Positions 1 to 5,917 of a DNA stretch of 7,027 bases are shown piece after piece; the stretch's first letter is position 1, and every line of letters begins with the position of its first letter. The notes below the pieces were generated by a model. It searched no databases. It had not been told where the DNA came from and saw nothing but the letters and a program-made list of their open reading frames with translations. This DNA is from CAZFQD01 sp964520885 (GTDB lineage Bacteria > Bacillota > Clostridia > Oscillospirales > SIG519): the NCBI GenBank assembly GCA_964520885.1, contig CAZFQD010000115.1:1-7027 (forward strand), in the 5' to 3' direction. The translations under genes and the position numbers were made by a program.

Positions 1-66
1 CTTGTGTTTTCTCTTGCCACCTTATTTTTTTGTGCTGTTTTGCTCATTGCTATAATATTATTGTGA
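1..66 (+). CDS. 3' end of a membrane protein gene (partial)
   Basis: The first forward frame is open from the window edge to a TGA at 64-66. It encodes 21 residues that are almost entirely hydrophobic (Leu, Ile, Val, Phe, Ala), ending in a run like AVLLIAIILL. This is what the last transmembrane helix of an integral membrane protein looks like. The other two forward frames give cysteine-rich or low-plausibility peptides. No convincing terminator follows, and the next gene has its own promoter 34 bases downstream. The family cannot be assigned from so short a piece, and the call is an inference from composition only. Confidence 0.4.
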   Translation, partial: LVFSLATLFFCAVLLIAIILL

Positions 67-99
67 AAAAATTTAGTATTATTCCTACTATTAATAAAC

Positions 100-127
100 T
101 TGACTTAAATATTTTTAATGGTATAAT
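100..127 (+). promoter_or_regulatory. Sigma-A-type promoter of the NfeD/SPFH operon
   Basis: A -35 box TTGACT (100-105) is separated by 16 bases from a perfect -10 box TATAAT (122-127). The -10 box is preceded by TG at the extended -10 position (TGGTATAAT, 119-127). Transcription would start near 134, giving a leader of about 45 bases before the NfeD start at 180. All the elements are visible in the sequence; activity is inferred. Confidence 0.8.
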
Positions 128-179
128 TATATAAGAATTACATAAAATTTAGTATTAATATTTTTTAGGGGGAGAAAAG

Positions 180-632
180 ATGGATAGTGTTTTTTATGCA
201 TATTTATGGCTAATAATATTTATTTTATTTGGCATAATTGAGTTAATTACTCCACAATTTATTACTATTTGGTTTGCTGTTGGAGCTTTGGCAATTATTC
301 CGCTTGCTTTATTAGGAGTACCTGTTCCCATTCAAATTGTAGTTTTTATTGTGCTGTCAATTATGCTATTAGTCTTTACTCGTCCTCTTTACAAAAAGTA
401 TTTAAAAACAAGATATGTTCCCACTAATGCAGATGCTTTAATTTCCACAACTGCTATTGTAATTGAAGAAATTAATAATGATGATGCTGTTGGAATAGTT
501 AAAGCAAGAGGGCAAATTTGGTCTGCAAGAAGTTTTGACGGAGAAATAATTGAAATTGGCGAAAAAATTGATATTATTTCTATTGAAGGGGTTAAGTTAA
601 TAGTAAAAAAACATATAAAAATTAATAATTAA
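180..632 (+). CDS. NfeD-like membrane protein (short form with C-terminal OB-fold)
   Basis: A 150-residue NfeD-family protein. Residues about 5-22, 27-47 and 50-66 are hydrophobic membrane segments. After a basic stretch (RPLYKKYLKTRY, 68-79), the C-terminal part from about 82 carries the signature of the NfeD soluble OB-fold: TNADALI near 82-88, GIVKARGQIWSARS near 105-118, then GEIIEIGEKI and the closing IEGVKLIV. The length matches the short NfeD1b class, which lacks the ClpP-like protease domain of long NfeD proteins. The start at 180 has a strong ribosome site (AGGGGGAG, 167-174). The SPFH gene begins 18 bases downstream, the usual partner arrangement in which NfeD and a stomatin/flotillin-like protein are thought to work together at the membrane. 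The molecular function of the family is not firmly established. Confidence 0.93.
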   Translation: MDSVFYAYLWLIIFILFGIIELITPQFITIWFAVGALAIIPLALLGVPVPIQIVVFIVLSIMLLVFTRPLYKKYLKTRYVPTNADALISTTAIVIEEINNDDAVGIVKARGQIWSARSFDGEIIEIGEKIDIISIEGVKLIVKKHIKINN

Positions 633-650
633 TAAGAAAGGAAGAGTTTT

Positions 651-1583
651 ATGGAAATATTTTTACTTTGTTTAGTGGCGGTTATAATTATTGTCATTGT
701 ATCAAACATCAGAATTGTCCCACAGGCTTATGCAATTGTAGTTGAGAGGTTAGGTGCTTATCTTACTACTTGGGCAACAGGTCTTCATTTCAAGTTACCA
801 TTTCTTGATAAGACAACAAACAAAATCTCCTTAAAGGAGCAGGTTGTTGATTTTCCACCACAGCCGGTTATTACAAAGGACAATGTAACAATGCAAATTG
901 ATACTGTTGTTTATTTTCAGGTTACTGACCCTAAGTTATTTGTTTACGGTGTAGAAAGACCGTTGCAAGCCATTGAGGTGCTTACAGCAACAACATTAAG
1001 AAATATCATAGGAGATTTGGAATTAGACCAAACATTAACTTCAAGAGATACTATAAACACTAAGTTAAGAGTTATATTAGATGTGGCTACCGACCCTTGG
1101 GGCATTAAGGTTAACAGAGTTGAGTTAAAGAATATTTTGCCACCAAGAGAAATTCAAGATGCTATGGAAAAACAAATGAAGGCAGAAAGAGAAAAAAGAC
1201 AACATATTCTAATAGCAGAAGGAGAAAAATGTGCTGCAATTTTAGTGGCAGAAGGGCAAAGAGAAAGTAAAATATTAATGGCCGAGGGAGATAAGCAATC
1301 AGCAATACTTAAAGCAGAAGGAGTTAAGGAACAAAAAATTCGGGAATCTGAAGGCGAAGCACAAGCAATTCTCGCAATTCAAACTGCAACTGCACAAGGT
1401 ATAATGAAATTAAACGAAGCAAACCCAACTGCAAAGGTTTTAACCTTAAAGAGCTTTGAAGCTTTTGTTAAGGTGGCAGACGGTAAGGCTACAAAACTAA
1501 TAATTCCTTCAGAGCTTCAGTCAATAGCAGGGCTTGCATCTTCAATAAAAGAAATGGTTTCAATTGAAGAGCCAAAGGAATAA
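651..1583 (+). CDS. SPFH/Band 7 stomatin-like membrane protein (QmcA-like)
   Basis: A 310-residue SPFH/Band 7 protein. An N-terminal membrane anchor (about 2-20) is followed by the SPFH core (about 21-175). Its typical stretches are RIVPQAYAIVVERLG, KEQVVDFPPQPVITKDNV and VNRVELKNILPP, with AMEKQMKAEREKR starting the coiled coil. The coiled-coil region has AEG at residues 189, 200, 211 and 222 and SEG at 233, an exact 11-residue periodicity. The tail after about 265 (KSFEAFVKVADGKATKLIIPSEL) is also usual for stomatin/QmcA-type members. Length is normal for the group. A Shine-Dalgarno AGAAAGGAAG (635-644) precedes ATG by 6 bases. It is co-transcribed with the NfeD gene upstream and closed by a terminator at about 1601. 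Such proteins form oligomeric membrane microdomain scaffolds; which client this one serves is not visible here. Confidence 0.95.
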   Translation: MEIFLLCLVAVIIIVIVSNIRIVPQAYAIVVERLGAYLTTWATGLHFKLPFLDKTTNKISLKEQVVDFPPQPVITKDNVTMQIDTVVYFQVTDPKLFVYGVERPLQAIEVLTATTLRNIIGDLELDQTLTSRDTINTKLRVILDVATDPWGIKVNRVELKNILPPREIQDAMEKQMKAEREKRQHILIAEGEKCAAILVAEGQRESKILMAEGDKQSAILKAEGVKEQKIRESEGEAQAILAIQTATAQGIMKLNEANPTAKVLTLKSFEAFVKVADGKATKLIIPSELQSIAGLASSIKEMVSIEEPKE

Positions 1584-1600
1584 AAAAATATAAGAATTTT

Positions 1601-1627
1601 GGGCAGATTTTCATCTGCCCATATTTT
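1601..1627 (+). terminator. Rho-independent terminator of the NfeD/SPFH operon
   Basis: A perfect 8-bp GC-rich stem (GGGCAGAT at 1601-1608 with ATCTGCCC at 1613-1620) closes a 4-base loop and is followed by ATATTTTGTT. It lies 17 bases after the SPFH stop codon. The T-tract is interrupted, but the position and stem are convincing. Confidence 0.85.
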
Positions 1628-1672
1628 GTTAAAATATTTTAATATTTAAATAAAAAAACCTTTTTAAAATAT

Positions 1673-2206
1673 ATGCGTCAATTTTATTTAACTTTTCAAA
1701 ATCGCTACACACTGTGTAGTGATTTGAGTTGGTCGCATTATCGTATTCTTATGAGAATTGAAAATAATGAACGAAGAGAATTTTATTTAAAAGAATGTGC
1801 CGGAAGCAATTGGAGTGTTCGTCAATTAGAGCGACAAATAAGCACTTTCTTTTTTGAACGATTATTAGCAACTAAGGAAGAAAGTAAAACTGCCGTAAAA
1901 GATGAAATTCAGACTATAGAGCCAAACTTAGAACCAAAATACATACTCAAAGACCCATATATTTTAGAATTTTTAGATTTAAAAGAAAATAAAACTTATT
2001 TTGAAAAAGACATTGAGCAGGGTTTGATTGACAATTTGCAAGAGTTTTTATTGGAACTTGGCAAAGGATTTTCCTTTGTGTCAAGGCAAAAACGAATTAC
2101 AATAGATGGCGACCATTTTTACATTGATTTAGTTTTCTATAACTATATTCTTAAATGTTTTGTTTTAATTGACTTAATGAGCATTATTATTTTAATTATA
2201 GATTAA
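1673..2206 (+). pseudogene. Truncated DUF1016/YhcG-type PD-(D/E)xK nuclease remnant
   Basis: The 177-residue reading frame matches the middle of DUF1016/YhcG-type proteins. Family stretches seen are LSWSHYRILMRI (18-29), SNWSVRQLERQI (45-56), ILKDPYILEFL (91-101), LIDNLQEFLLELGKGFSFVSRQKRI (118-142) and DGDHFYIDLVFYN (145-157). Intact members have about 80-120 further residues at the N-terminus and continue well past this point. The similarity runs slightly upstream of the ATG (codons for LKYM at 1664-1675), so this Met is internal to the ancestral protein. No ribosome site precedes it. At the other end the frame leaves the family just after VLIDL: the expected catalytic Lys of the D/E-x-K triad is Met169, followed by a short Ile-rich tail and stop. 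The end overlaps the convergent DUF3298 gene by 11 bases. Family comparison is from memory. I judge it a non-functional internal fragment. Confidence 0.85.
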
Positions 2207-2870
2207 AATTTAAATTCTTACCAAAAATATAATAAGGTATAATAAAAACTATTATTCCTGCAACATAGGGGGCAATTGTATATAGTGGATAGTATATTGC
2301 CAAGCCATTTGTTGTTAGATAATAGTTTTTTTCATCAAAATATTTTTTTATACCTAATTTATAATCGTCAAAAAATGGAATTTGTCCTGATTGTTCAAGT
2401 TTAATTGCCTGTTTTTCAATTTCTTTTAAAATAACTCTTCTGTAGTCATAACCTCTTTTAAAGAGGTTGCTAAGTAAAAGTCTTTTTCCGATATTTATTT
2501 CCCAAGTGTCACTATATTTTACCGTGTTTCCGTGTGCTCCGCCTGTGTATTCATATACATCCTCATATATTGACAAAAGTGGAGGACAATTATAATTGGT
2601 TTCAAAAACACTCACCACTTGATAAGCATTAAAGGGAAAGCCCTGAGAAATTGCATATTCATATTGCTTTACTGCATCGTAGTAAAGCTTTGTTTTTGCT
2701 CTTTTATATAATTTTTGTGCTTTTTTGTCATAATAAGAATTTATTTTTATTTTTGCAATTTGGTTTGTTCTTTCAATGTTTGGGTAATTAATATCTATAT
2801 TAATCATAGTCTTGCCTTTATACTTTAAAGTATCAGTTATTTGTCGCTTTATTACTAATGGTTTATTCAT
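2196..2870 (-). CDS. DUF3298 (RsiV/PdaC-like) domain protein
   Basis: A 224-residue protein with the layout of DUF4163/DUF3298 proteins, known from anti-sigma factor RsiV and the deacetylase PdaC. The N-terminal half (about 20-105) contains INIDINYPNI and a region rich in Tyr and Lys. The C-terminal DUF3298 part begins with the hallmark YTGGAHGNT (108-116), continues with WEINIGKRLLLSNLF (123-137) and ends with IYYPLYTIAPYVAGIIVFIIPY (192-213). There is no signal peptide or membrane segment at the N-terminus. As it stands this is a free, apparently cytoplasmic protein, unlike RsiV or PdaC, where the domain is outside the membrane. The start is supported by AAAGGATGAT just upstream. It is transcribed divergently from the GH18 gene. 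Its 3' end overlaps the nuclease remnant, and no terminator is visible. The biochemical role is unknown; the family assignment is firm. Confidence 0.88.
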   Translation of the reverse strand: MNKPLVIKRQITDTLKYKGKTMINIDINYPNIERTNQIAKIKINSYYDKKAQKLYKRAKTKLYYDAVKQYEYAISQGFPFNAYQVVSVFETNYNCPPLLSIYEDVYEYTGGAHGNTVKYSDTWEINIGKRLLLSNLFKRGYDYRRVILKEIEKQAIKLEQSGQIPFFDDYKLGIKKYFDEKNYYLTTNGLAIYYPLYTIAPYVAGIIVFIIPYYIFGKNLNFNL

Positions 2871-2898
2871 TTAGTATCATCCTTTCACAGTATCAGTA

Positions 2899-2926
2899 TA
2901 TGCAATATATTGCCAATAATTGCATA
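2899..2926. promoter_or_regulatory. Nested inverted repeat between divergent genes (possible operator)
   Basis: Two 8-base arms, TATGCAAT (2899-2906) and ATTGCATA (2919-2926), form a perfect inverted repeat. Inside it a 12-base palindrome GCAATATATTGC (2902-2913) shares the left arm, so the half-site (A)TTGC occurs three times in 28 bases. It lies between the DUF3298 start (2870) and the extended -10 box of the GH18 gene (2946), where a regulator could act on both genes. No T-tract follows, so it is not a terminator. Operator function is inference only; the region is AT-rich and some palindromy arises by chance. Confidence 0.4.
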
Positions 2927-2945
2927 AAAAAAATGCGAGTAAAAT

Positions 2946-2954
2946 TGGTATAAT
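2946..2954 (+). promoter_or_regulatory. Extended -10 promoter of the GH18 gene
   Basis: TGGTATAAT matches the extended -10 consensus TGnTATAAT exactly and is the same 9-mer as in the promoter at 119-127. There is no good -35 box at normal spacing (the bases around 2926-2931 are all A), as is common for extended -10 promoters. The predicted start near 2961 leaves about 29 bases before the ATG at 2990. A second TATAAT at 2961-2966 lacks both TG and -35 elements. Confidence 0.6.
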
Positions 2955-2989
2955 TAATAATATAATCTACATAATAAAGGATGTTCATA

Positions 2990-4237
2990 ATGAAAAAGTT
3001 ATTAAATTTTGGAATTTTTACGATTTTTGTTTTTTTGTTATTATTGTATAATGTAGAGTTCGAAAATAAATATGCTTACGCTTTAGAAACTTCATCAAAC
3101 ACTTCTAAAAGTTTACGCTTAGATATAAAAGCTGAAAAAAAAGTTAATCTAACACCATCACCAACAATAGCAGTAACACCAACTCAAACACCAACACCAA
3201 CATCAACGGCAACGGCAACTGTTACACCATCACCAACATTAACGCCAACACCAACAGTAATGCCAACACCAACCACAACTCCATTTCAAATTCCAAATAA
3301 AATTAAATTAGGCTTTACAACAAAATATAATAATGATGATTTTTCTTCCTATAATTCCTTAAATGCAAACCCCGATTTAGTTAATTTAATTTCTGTTTTT
3401 ACATATCAAACTGATGGGTCAGGTAATATTACTGGAACAAACGCACCCGAGCAAGTAAACTATGCAAATAACAATAATATTATTCCTTTGGCACTGGTTA
3501 CAAATTCATTAGGTTCAGGCTTTAGTCAAGCAGTGGCAACTGAACTTTTATCAAGTGCAAGTAATAGGCAAACATTTATAACTAATTTAATTTTTGTTAT
3601 AAAACAAAATGGTTATAAGGGAGTAAATATTGATTTTGAGGATATTCCATATATATTACGAAATAATTATACGGCATTTATTGAGCAATTAAAAACAGCA
3701 CTTTCAAATGAAAACTTAATTACATCGGTTTGTGTTGCTGCAAAGTGCATTGATTATCCAACAAATGCTTGGAATGGTGCATTTGACTATTATGCAATCG
3801 GTCAAGTAGCCGATTTTGTTGTAATTATGACTTATGATGAGCATGGACCATGGTCAAATTCAGGTGCAATTGCATCATATAATTGGGTAAACAGTGTAAT
3901 TAATTATGCAGTTACGGTAATTCCAAAAGAGAAAATTGTTATGGGTTTAGCAAGTTATGGCTATGAATGGTCAAGTGCAGGTAATAAAGCATATTCTCTA
4001 ACACAAATTGATAATATTATTTCACAGAATAATATTACACCAATATTTGATAATGTTTCAAAATCTCCTTACTTTACATACACTACTAATGAAATATTAA
4101 AAACAGTTTGGTATGAAAATTATCAGAGTATTACATTAAAAATTAATATTGCGAGAAATTATGAAATTAAAGGAATTGCCCTTTGGCGTTTAGGACTTGA
4201 AAACAGTGCAATTATTGATGCTATTAATACATATTAG
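2990..4237 (+). CDS. Secreted glycoside hydrolase family 18 protein with Thr-Pro linker
   Basis: A secreted GH18 TIM-barrel hydrolase of the chitinase/spore-cortex-lytic (YaaH/SleL-like) type. I prefer the ATG at 2990 (415 residues, MKKLLNFG) over the in-frame ATG at 2981. The ribosome site AAAGGATG (2976-2983) overlaps the earlier ATG and is spaced 6 bases from the later one. Numbered from 2990: signal peptide 1-31 with an AYA cleavage site, a Thr/Pro/Ser-rich linker (about 55-98), then one GH18 domain (about 105-415). The active-site strand is GYKGVNIDFE (208-217) with Glu217 as the predicted proton donor. The first Asp of the DxxDxDxE motif is Lys210 and the second is Asn213, the latter common in YaaH-like enzymes. 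Further barrel motifs are VIMTYDEHG (278-286), MGLASYGYEW (318-327) and GIALWRLG (395-402). No LysM or other binding module and no sortase signal is seen. The likely substrate is peptidoglycan or a chitin-like glycan; which one cannot be told. Confidence 0.93.
   Translation: MKKLLNFGIFTIFVFLLLLYNVEFENKYAYALETSSNTSKSLRLDIKAEKKVNLTPSPTIAVTPTQTPTPTSTATATVTPSPTLTPTPTVMPTPTTTPFQIPNKIKLGFTTKYNNDDFSSYNSLNANPDLVNLISVFTYQTDGSGNITGTNAPEQVNYANNNNIIPLALVTNSLGSGFSQAVATELLSSASNRQTFITNLIFVIKQNGYKGVNIDFEDIPYILRNNYTAFIEQLKTALSNENLITSVCVAAKCIDYPTNAWNGAFDYYAIGQVADFVVIMTYDEHGPWSNSGAIASYNWVNSVINYAVTVIPKEKIVMGLASYGYEWSSAGNKAYSLTQIDNIISQNNITPIFDNVSKSPYFTYTTNEILKTVWYENYQSITLKINIARNYEIKGIALWRLGLENSAIIDAINTY
3152..3283 (+). 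repeat. Thr-Pro linker-coding low-complexity repeat
   Basis: This in-frame stretch of the GH18 gene is built from near-repeats of ACACCA and CCAACA-type units encoding (T-P)n interspersed with S, A, V and M. It encodes an extended, probably O-glycosylatable linker holding the catalytic domain away from the membrane or wall. Such DNA is prone to length change by slippage. Confidence 0.8.
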
Positions 4238-4254
4238 TTAAAAGGTATTGAAAA

Positions 4255-4308
4255 AACTCCCAAAATGAAATACTATATTAATAGTATTATTTTGGGAGTT
4301 CATTTTTT
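4255..4308 (+). terminator. Long-stem terminator after the GH18 gene
   Basis: A very long hairpin: outer arms AACTCCCAAAAT (4255-4266) and ATTTTGGGAGTT (4289-4300) are perfectly complementary. Inner arms AATACTAT (4269-4276) and ATAGTATT (4281-4288) continue the stem after a 2-base bulge and close an ATTA loop. The total is 20 bp. Six Ts (4303-4308) follow, and six As precede on the left side, so it could also work in reverse. It lies 17 bases after the GH18 stop codon. Confidence 0.9.
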
Positions 4309-4344
4309 CCTAACTTTGTGCCTTAATGAAAGGAATGAATTTTT

Positions 4345-4989
4345 TTGAGAGCAAGAATAAAAAAGCATATTGATGAGAGAATTAAATATTGTGAAGAAAT
4401 AGTTGTTTTTAATGCAGAAGCGATGTCTTCAAAATGGGCTGATGTTTTTTCAAATAATAATCCTGTTTTCGTTGAATTAGGATGCGGAAAAGGCGATTTT
4501 ATTATAGAAATGGCAAAAAGAAACCCAAATGTAAATTATATTGCAATTGAAAAAAACGCAAGTGTTTTTATTTGTGCTATTGAAAAGGCATTTCCCTTAA
4601 AATTAAGTAATTTAAAATTTGTCAATAGTGAGGTTCAGTATTTAAAATATATGTTTGCAGAAAATGAAATAAATGAAATGTTCATTAATTTTTGCGACCC
4701 GTGGCCATCAAGCAAAAAGGCAAAAAGAAGATTAACTAATAGAGCATTTTTAGAAATTTATAAGAAAATATTAAAAAATGATGGCAATATTTATTTAAAA
4801 ACAGATAATGAACAGCTTTTTGATTATTCATTAGATGAATTTTACCAAAGCAAATTTTCATTAAGCGATATAACATATGACCTAAATGACATCAATAAAA
4901 AAGATATAATTATGAGCGAATATGAAAGAAAATTTTCTCAATTAGGTATGCCAATATATAGTGCGGTGGCTAAAAAAATAGTGGGATGA
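4345..4989 (+). CDS. trmB: tRNA (guanine-N7-)-methyltransferase
   Basis: TrmB transfers a methyl group from SAM to N7 of G46 in the variable loop of tRNAs, in the cytoplasm. The 214-residue length is normal. Motif I of the SAM-binding Rossmann fold is VELGCGKG (43-50), followed by YIAIEKNAS (65-73) for the acidic loop. The TrmB hallmark is INFCDPWPSSKKAKRRLT (114-131), where most members read PDPWPKxRHxKRRL, so the usual His is absent here. KTDNEQLFDY (152-161) and SEYERKF (191-197) complete the set. The start is TTG at 4345, giving the family-typical MRARIKKH; AAAGGAATG at 4329-4337 is the ribosome site and no in-frame ATG fits. Only 36 bases separate it from the T-tract of the preceding terminator, and no clear promoter is visible there. 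Its last codons form one arm of the next terminator. Confidence 0.96.
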   Translation: MRARIKKHIDERIKYCEEIVVFNAEAMSSKWADVFSNNNPVFVELGCGKGDFIIEMAKRNPNVNYIAIEKNASVFICAIEKAFPLKLSNLKFVNSEVQYLKYMFAENEINEMFINFCDPWPSSKKAKRRLTNRAFLEIYKKILKNDGNIYLKTDNEQLFDYSLDEFYQSKFSLSDITYDLNDINKKDIIMSEYERKFSQLGMPIYSAVAKKIVG

Positions 4990-5004
4990 TTTAAACCAGC
5001 CCAC
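4972..5004. terminator. Bidirectional terminator overlapping the trmB stop codon
   Basis: GTGGG (4981-4985) pairs with CCCAC (5000-5004), with a few further pairs inside (T4987-A4998, G4988-C4997, T4990-A4995). The left arm is made of the last trmB codons. Read on the minus strand, the hairpin is followed by TATTTTTTTA (4980-4971), a good terminator tail for the nrdR/PHP transcript. Read on the plus strand it is followed by TTATAATTTTATATTT, a weaker tail for trmB. Confidence 0.65.
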
Positions 5005-5048
5005 TTATAATTTTATATTTCTATTTATTTTAGCAATTTTCTTCTTGT

Positions 5049-5915
5049 TTATACTATATCTTCAATATCAACAGGCATTGCTCGTTTTTTTAGTTTTGTA
5101 AGAACTGAATAGGGGATATGTTTATTTTCTCCCACAATTCCTAGTTCGTTTTTCTTATAACTACCATGAAAATCAGAACCGCCACAAATAGCCAAATCAA
5201 AAATATCGGCTATTTCTAAACATCGTTCTGTCCACTCATTGTCATATTCAAAATAATATCCTTCAATTCCGTCAAGCCCCATTTCTTTAAGGTCAGAAAC
5301 TAAGGAAATAAGTTCGGATTGGTCCTGCACATCAATTTGATTTAAGTGTGCTAAAAATGCTAAGCCACCTGCTCTATGTATTAATTTAATGCTTTCTTCC
5401 GGAGTTATTTTTTTCCTTGGAACATAAGCTGGAGCACCAAAGCCCAAATATTTATTATTAGCCTCAGAAGTGTTTTTACAATAGCCTTTTTCAACAAGAA
5501 GTCGTGCAAAATGAGCCCTCGTAATCGACTTATCGTCTTGAAAAGGGAGTTCGCTAATATCAATTTTTATACCTAATTTATTTAACTGTTCAATAATAAC
5601 TAAATTTCTATTTGCTCTATTTTCAGATAAATGCCCTAATATTTTTTTTAGGTTTTGGTCTTTGTGGTCAATAAACAAGCCTAAGATGTGAATTTCTTTG
5701 CCATAAAAAGCAGAAATTTCAACTCCAACTATAATCTCAATATCTAATTTAGAGGCTTCCATTAACGCTTCATCTATTCCGGCAACAGTGTCATGGTCAG
5801 TAATTGCTATTGCCTTTAAGTTTTGTTTTTTTGCAAATTGCACTAATTCAGAGGGAGTTAAGGTTCCATCCGATTTATCAGTATGCGTATGCAGGTCTAT
5901 TATATCACTTTCCAT
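5049..5915 (-). CDS. PHP-domain phosphoesterase (RNase AM / 3',5'-nucleotide phosphatase-like)
   Basis: A 288-residue PHP-family metal-dependent phosphoesterase. The metal ligands are all recognisable: HTHTDKSDG (9-17), ITDHDT (38-43), GVEIS (64-68), EIHILG (74-79), RAHFA (133-137), AFLAHL (186-191) and GGSDFHG (245-251). An insertion of about 60-70 residues (about 95-165) lies between the ligand strands, as in the YciV/TrpH group. That group includes RNase AM of E. coli and a 3',5'-nucleoside bisphosphate phosphatase (Cv1693) from Chromobacterium. The likely substrates are therefore short RNA 5' ends or pAp-like nucleotides; this is a family inference. The start codon is 2 bases after the nrdR stop codon, and its ribosome site AAAGGAAAG (5922-5930) is inside the last nrdR codons. 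The two genes are almost certainly co-transcribed and probably translationally coupled. No residue needed for catalysis is missing. Confidence 0.92.
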   Translation of the reverse strand: MESDIIDLHTHTDKSDGTLTPSELVQFAKKQNLKAIAITDHDTVAGIDEALMEASKLDIEIIVGVEISAFYGKEIHILGLFIDHKDQNLKKILGHLSENRANRNLVIIEQLNKLGIKIDISELPFQDDKSITRAHFARLLVEKGYCKNTSEANNKYLGFGAPAYVPRKKITPEESIKLIHRAGGLAFLAHLNQIDVQDQSELISLVSDLKEMGLDGIEGYYFEYDNEWTERCLEIADIFDLAICGGSDFHGSYKKNELGIVGENKHIPYSVLTKLKKRAMPVDIEDIV

Positions 5916-5917
5916 AT

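Noticed and set aside
73..90. Small inverted repeat TAGTA/TACTA after the partial membrane gene
   Set aside because: The stem is only 5 bp, all weak, and has no T-tract; not enough for a terminator.
2961..2966. Second TATAAT box before the GH18 gene
   Set aside because: It has neither a TG extension nor a -35 box at suitable spacing, and AT-rich spacers produce such hexamers by chance; the 2946-2954 site is better.
3152..3283. Short-period repeat that might suggest a CRISPR-like or minisatellite array
   Set aside because: It is in frame and encodes a Thr-Pro linker typical of secreted clostridial enzymes; there are no regular spacers.
2343..5582. An 18-base identical string (near 2343-2362 and 5564-5582) in the DUF3298 and PHP genes
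   Set aside because: In both genes it encodes a Leu-Gly-Ile-Lys stretch in the same AT-rich codon usage; it is a coding coincidence rather than a dispersed repeat.
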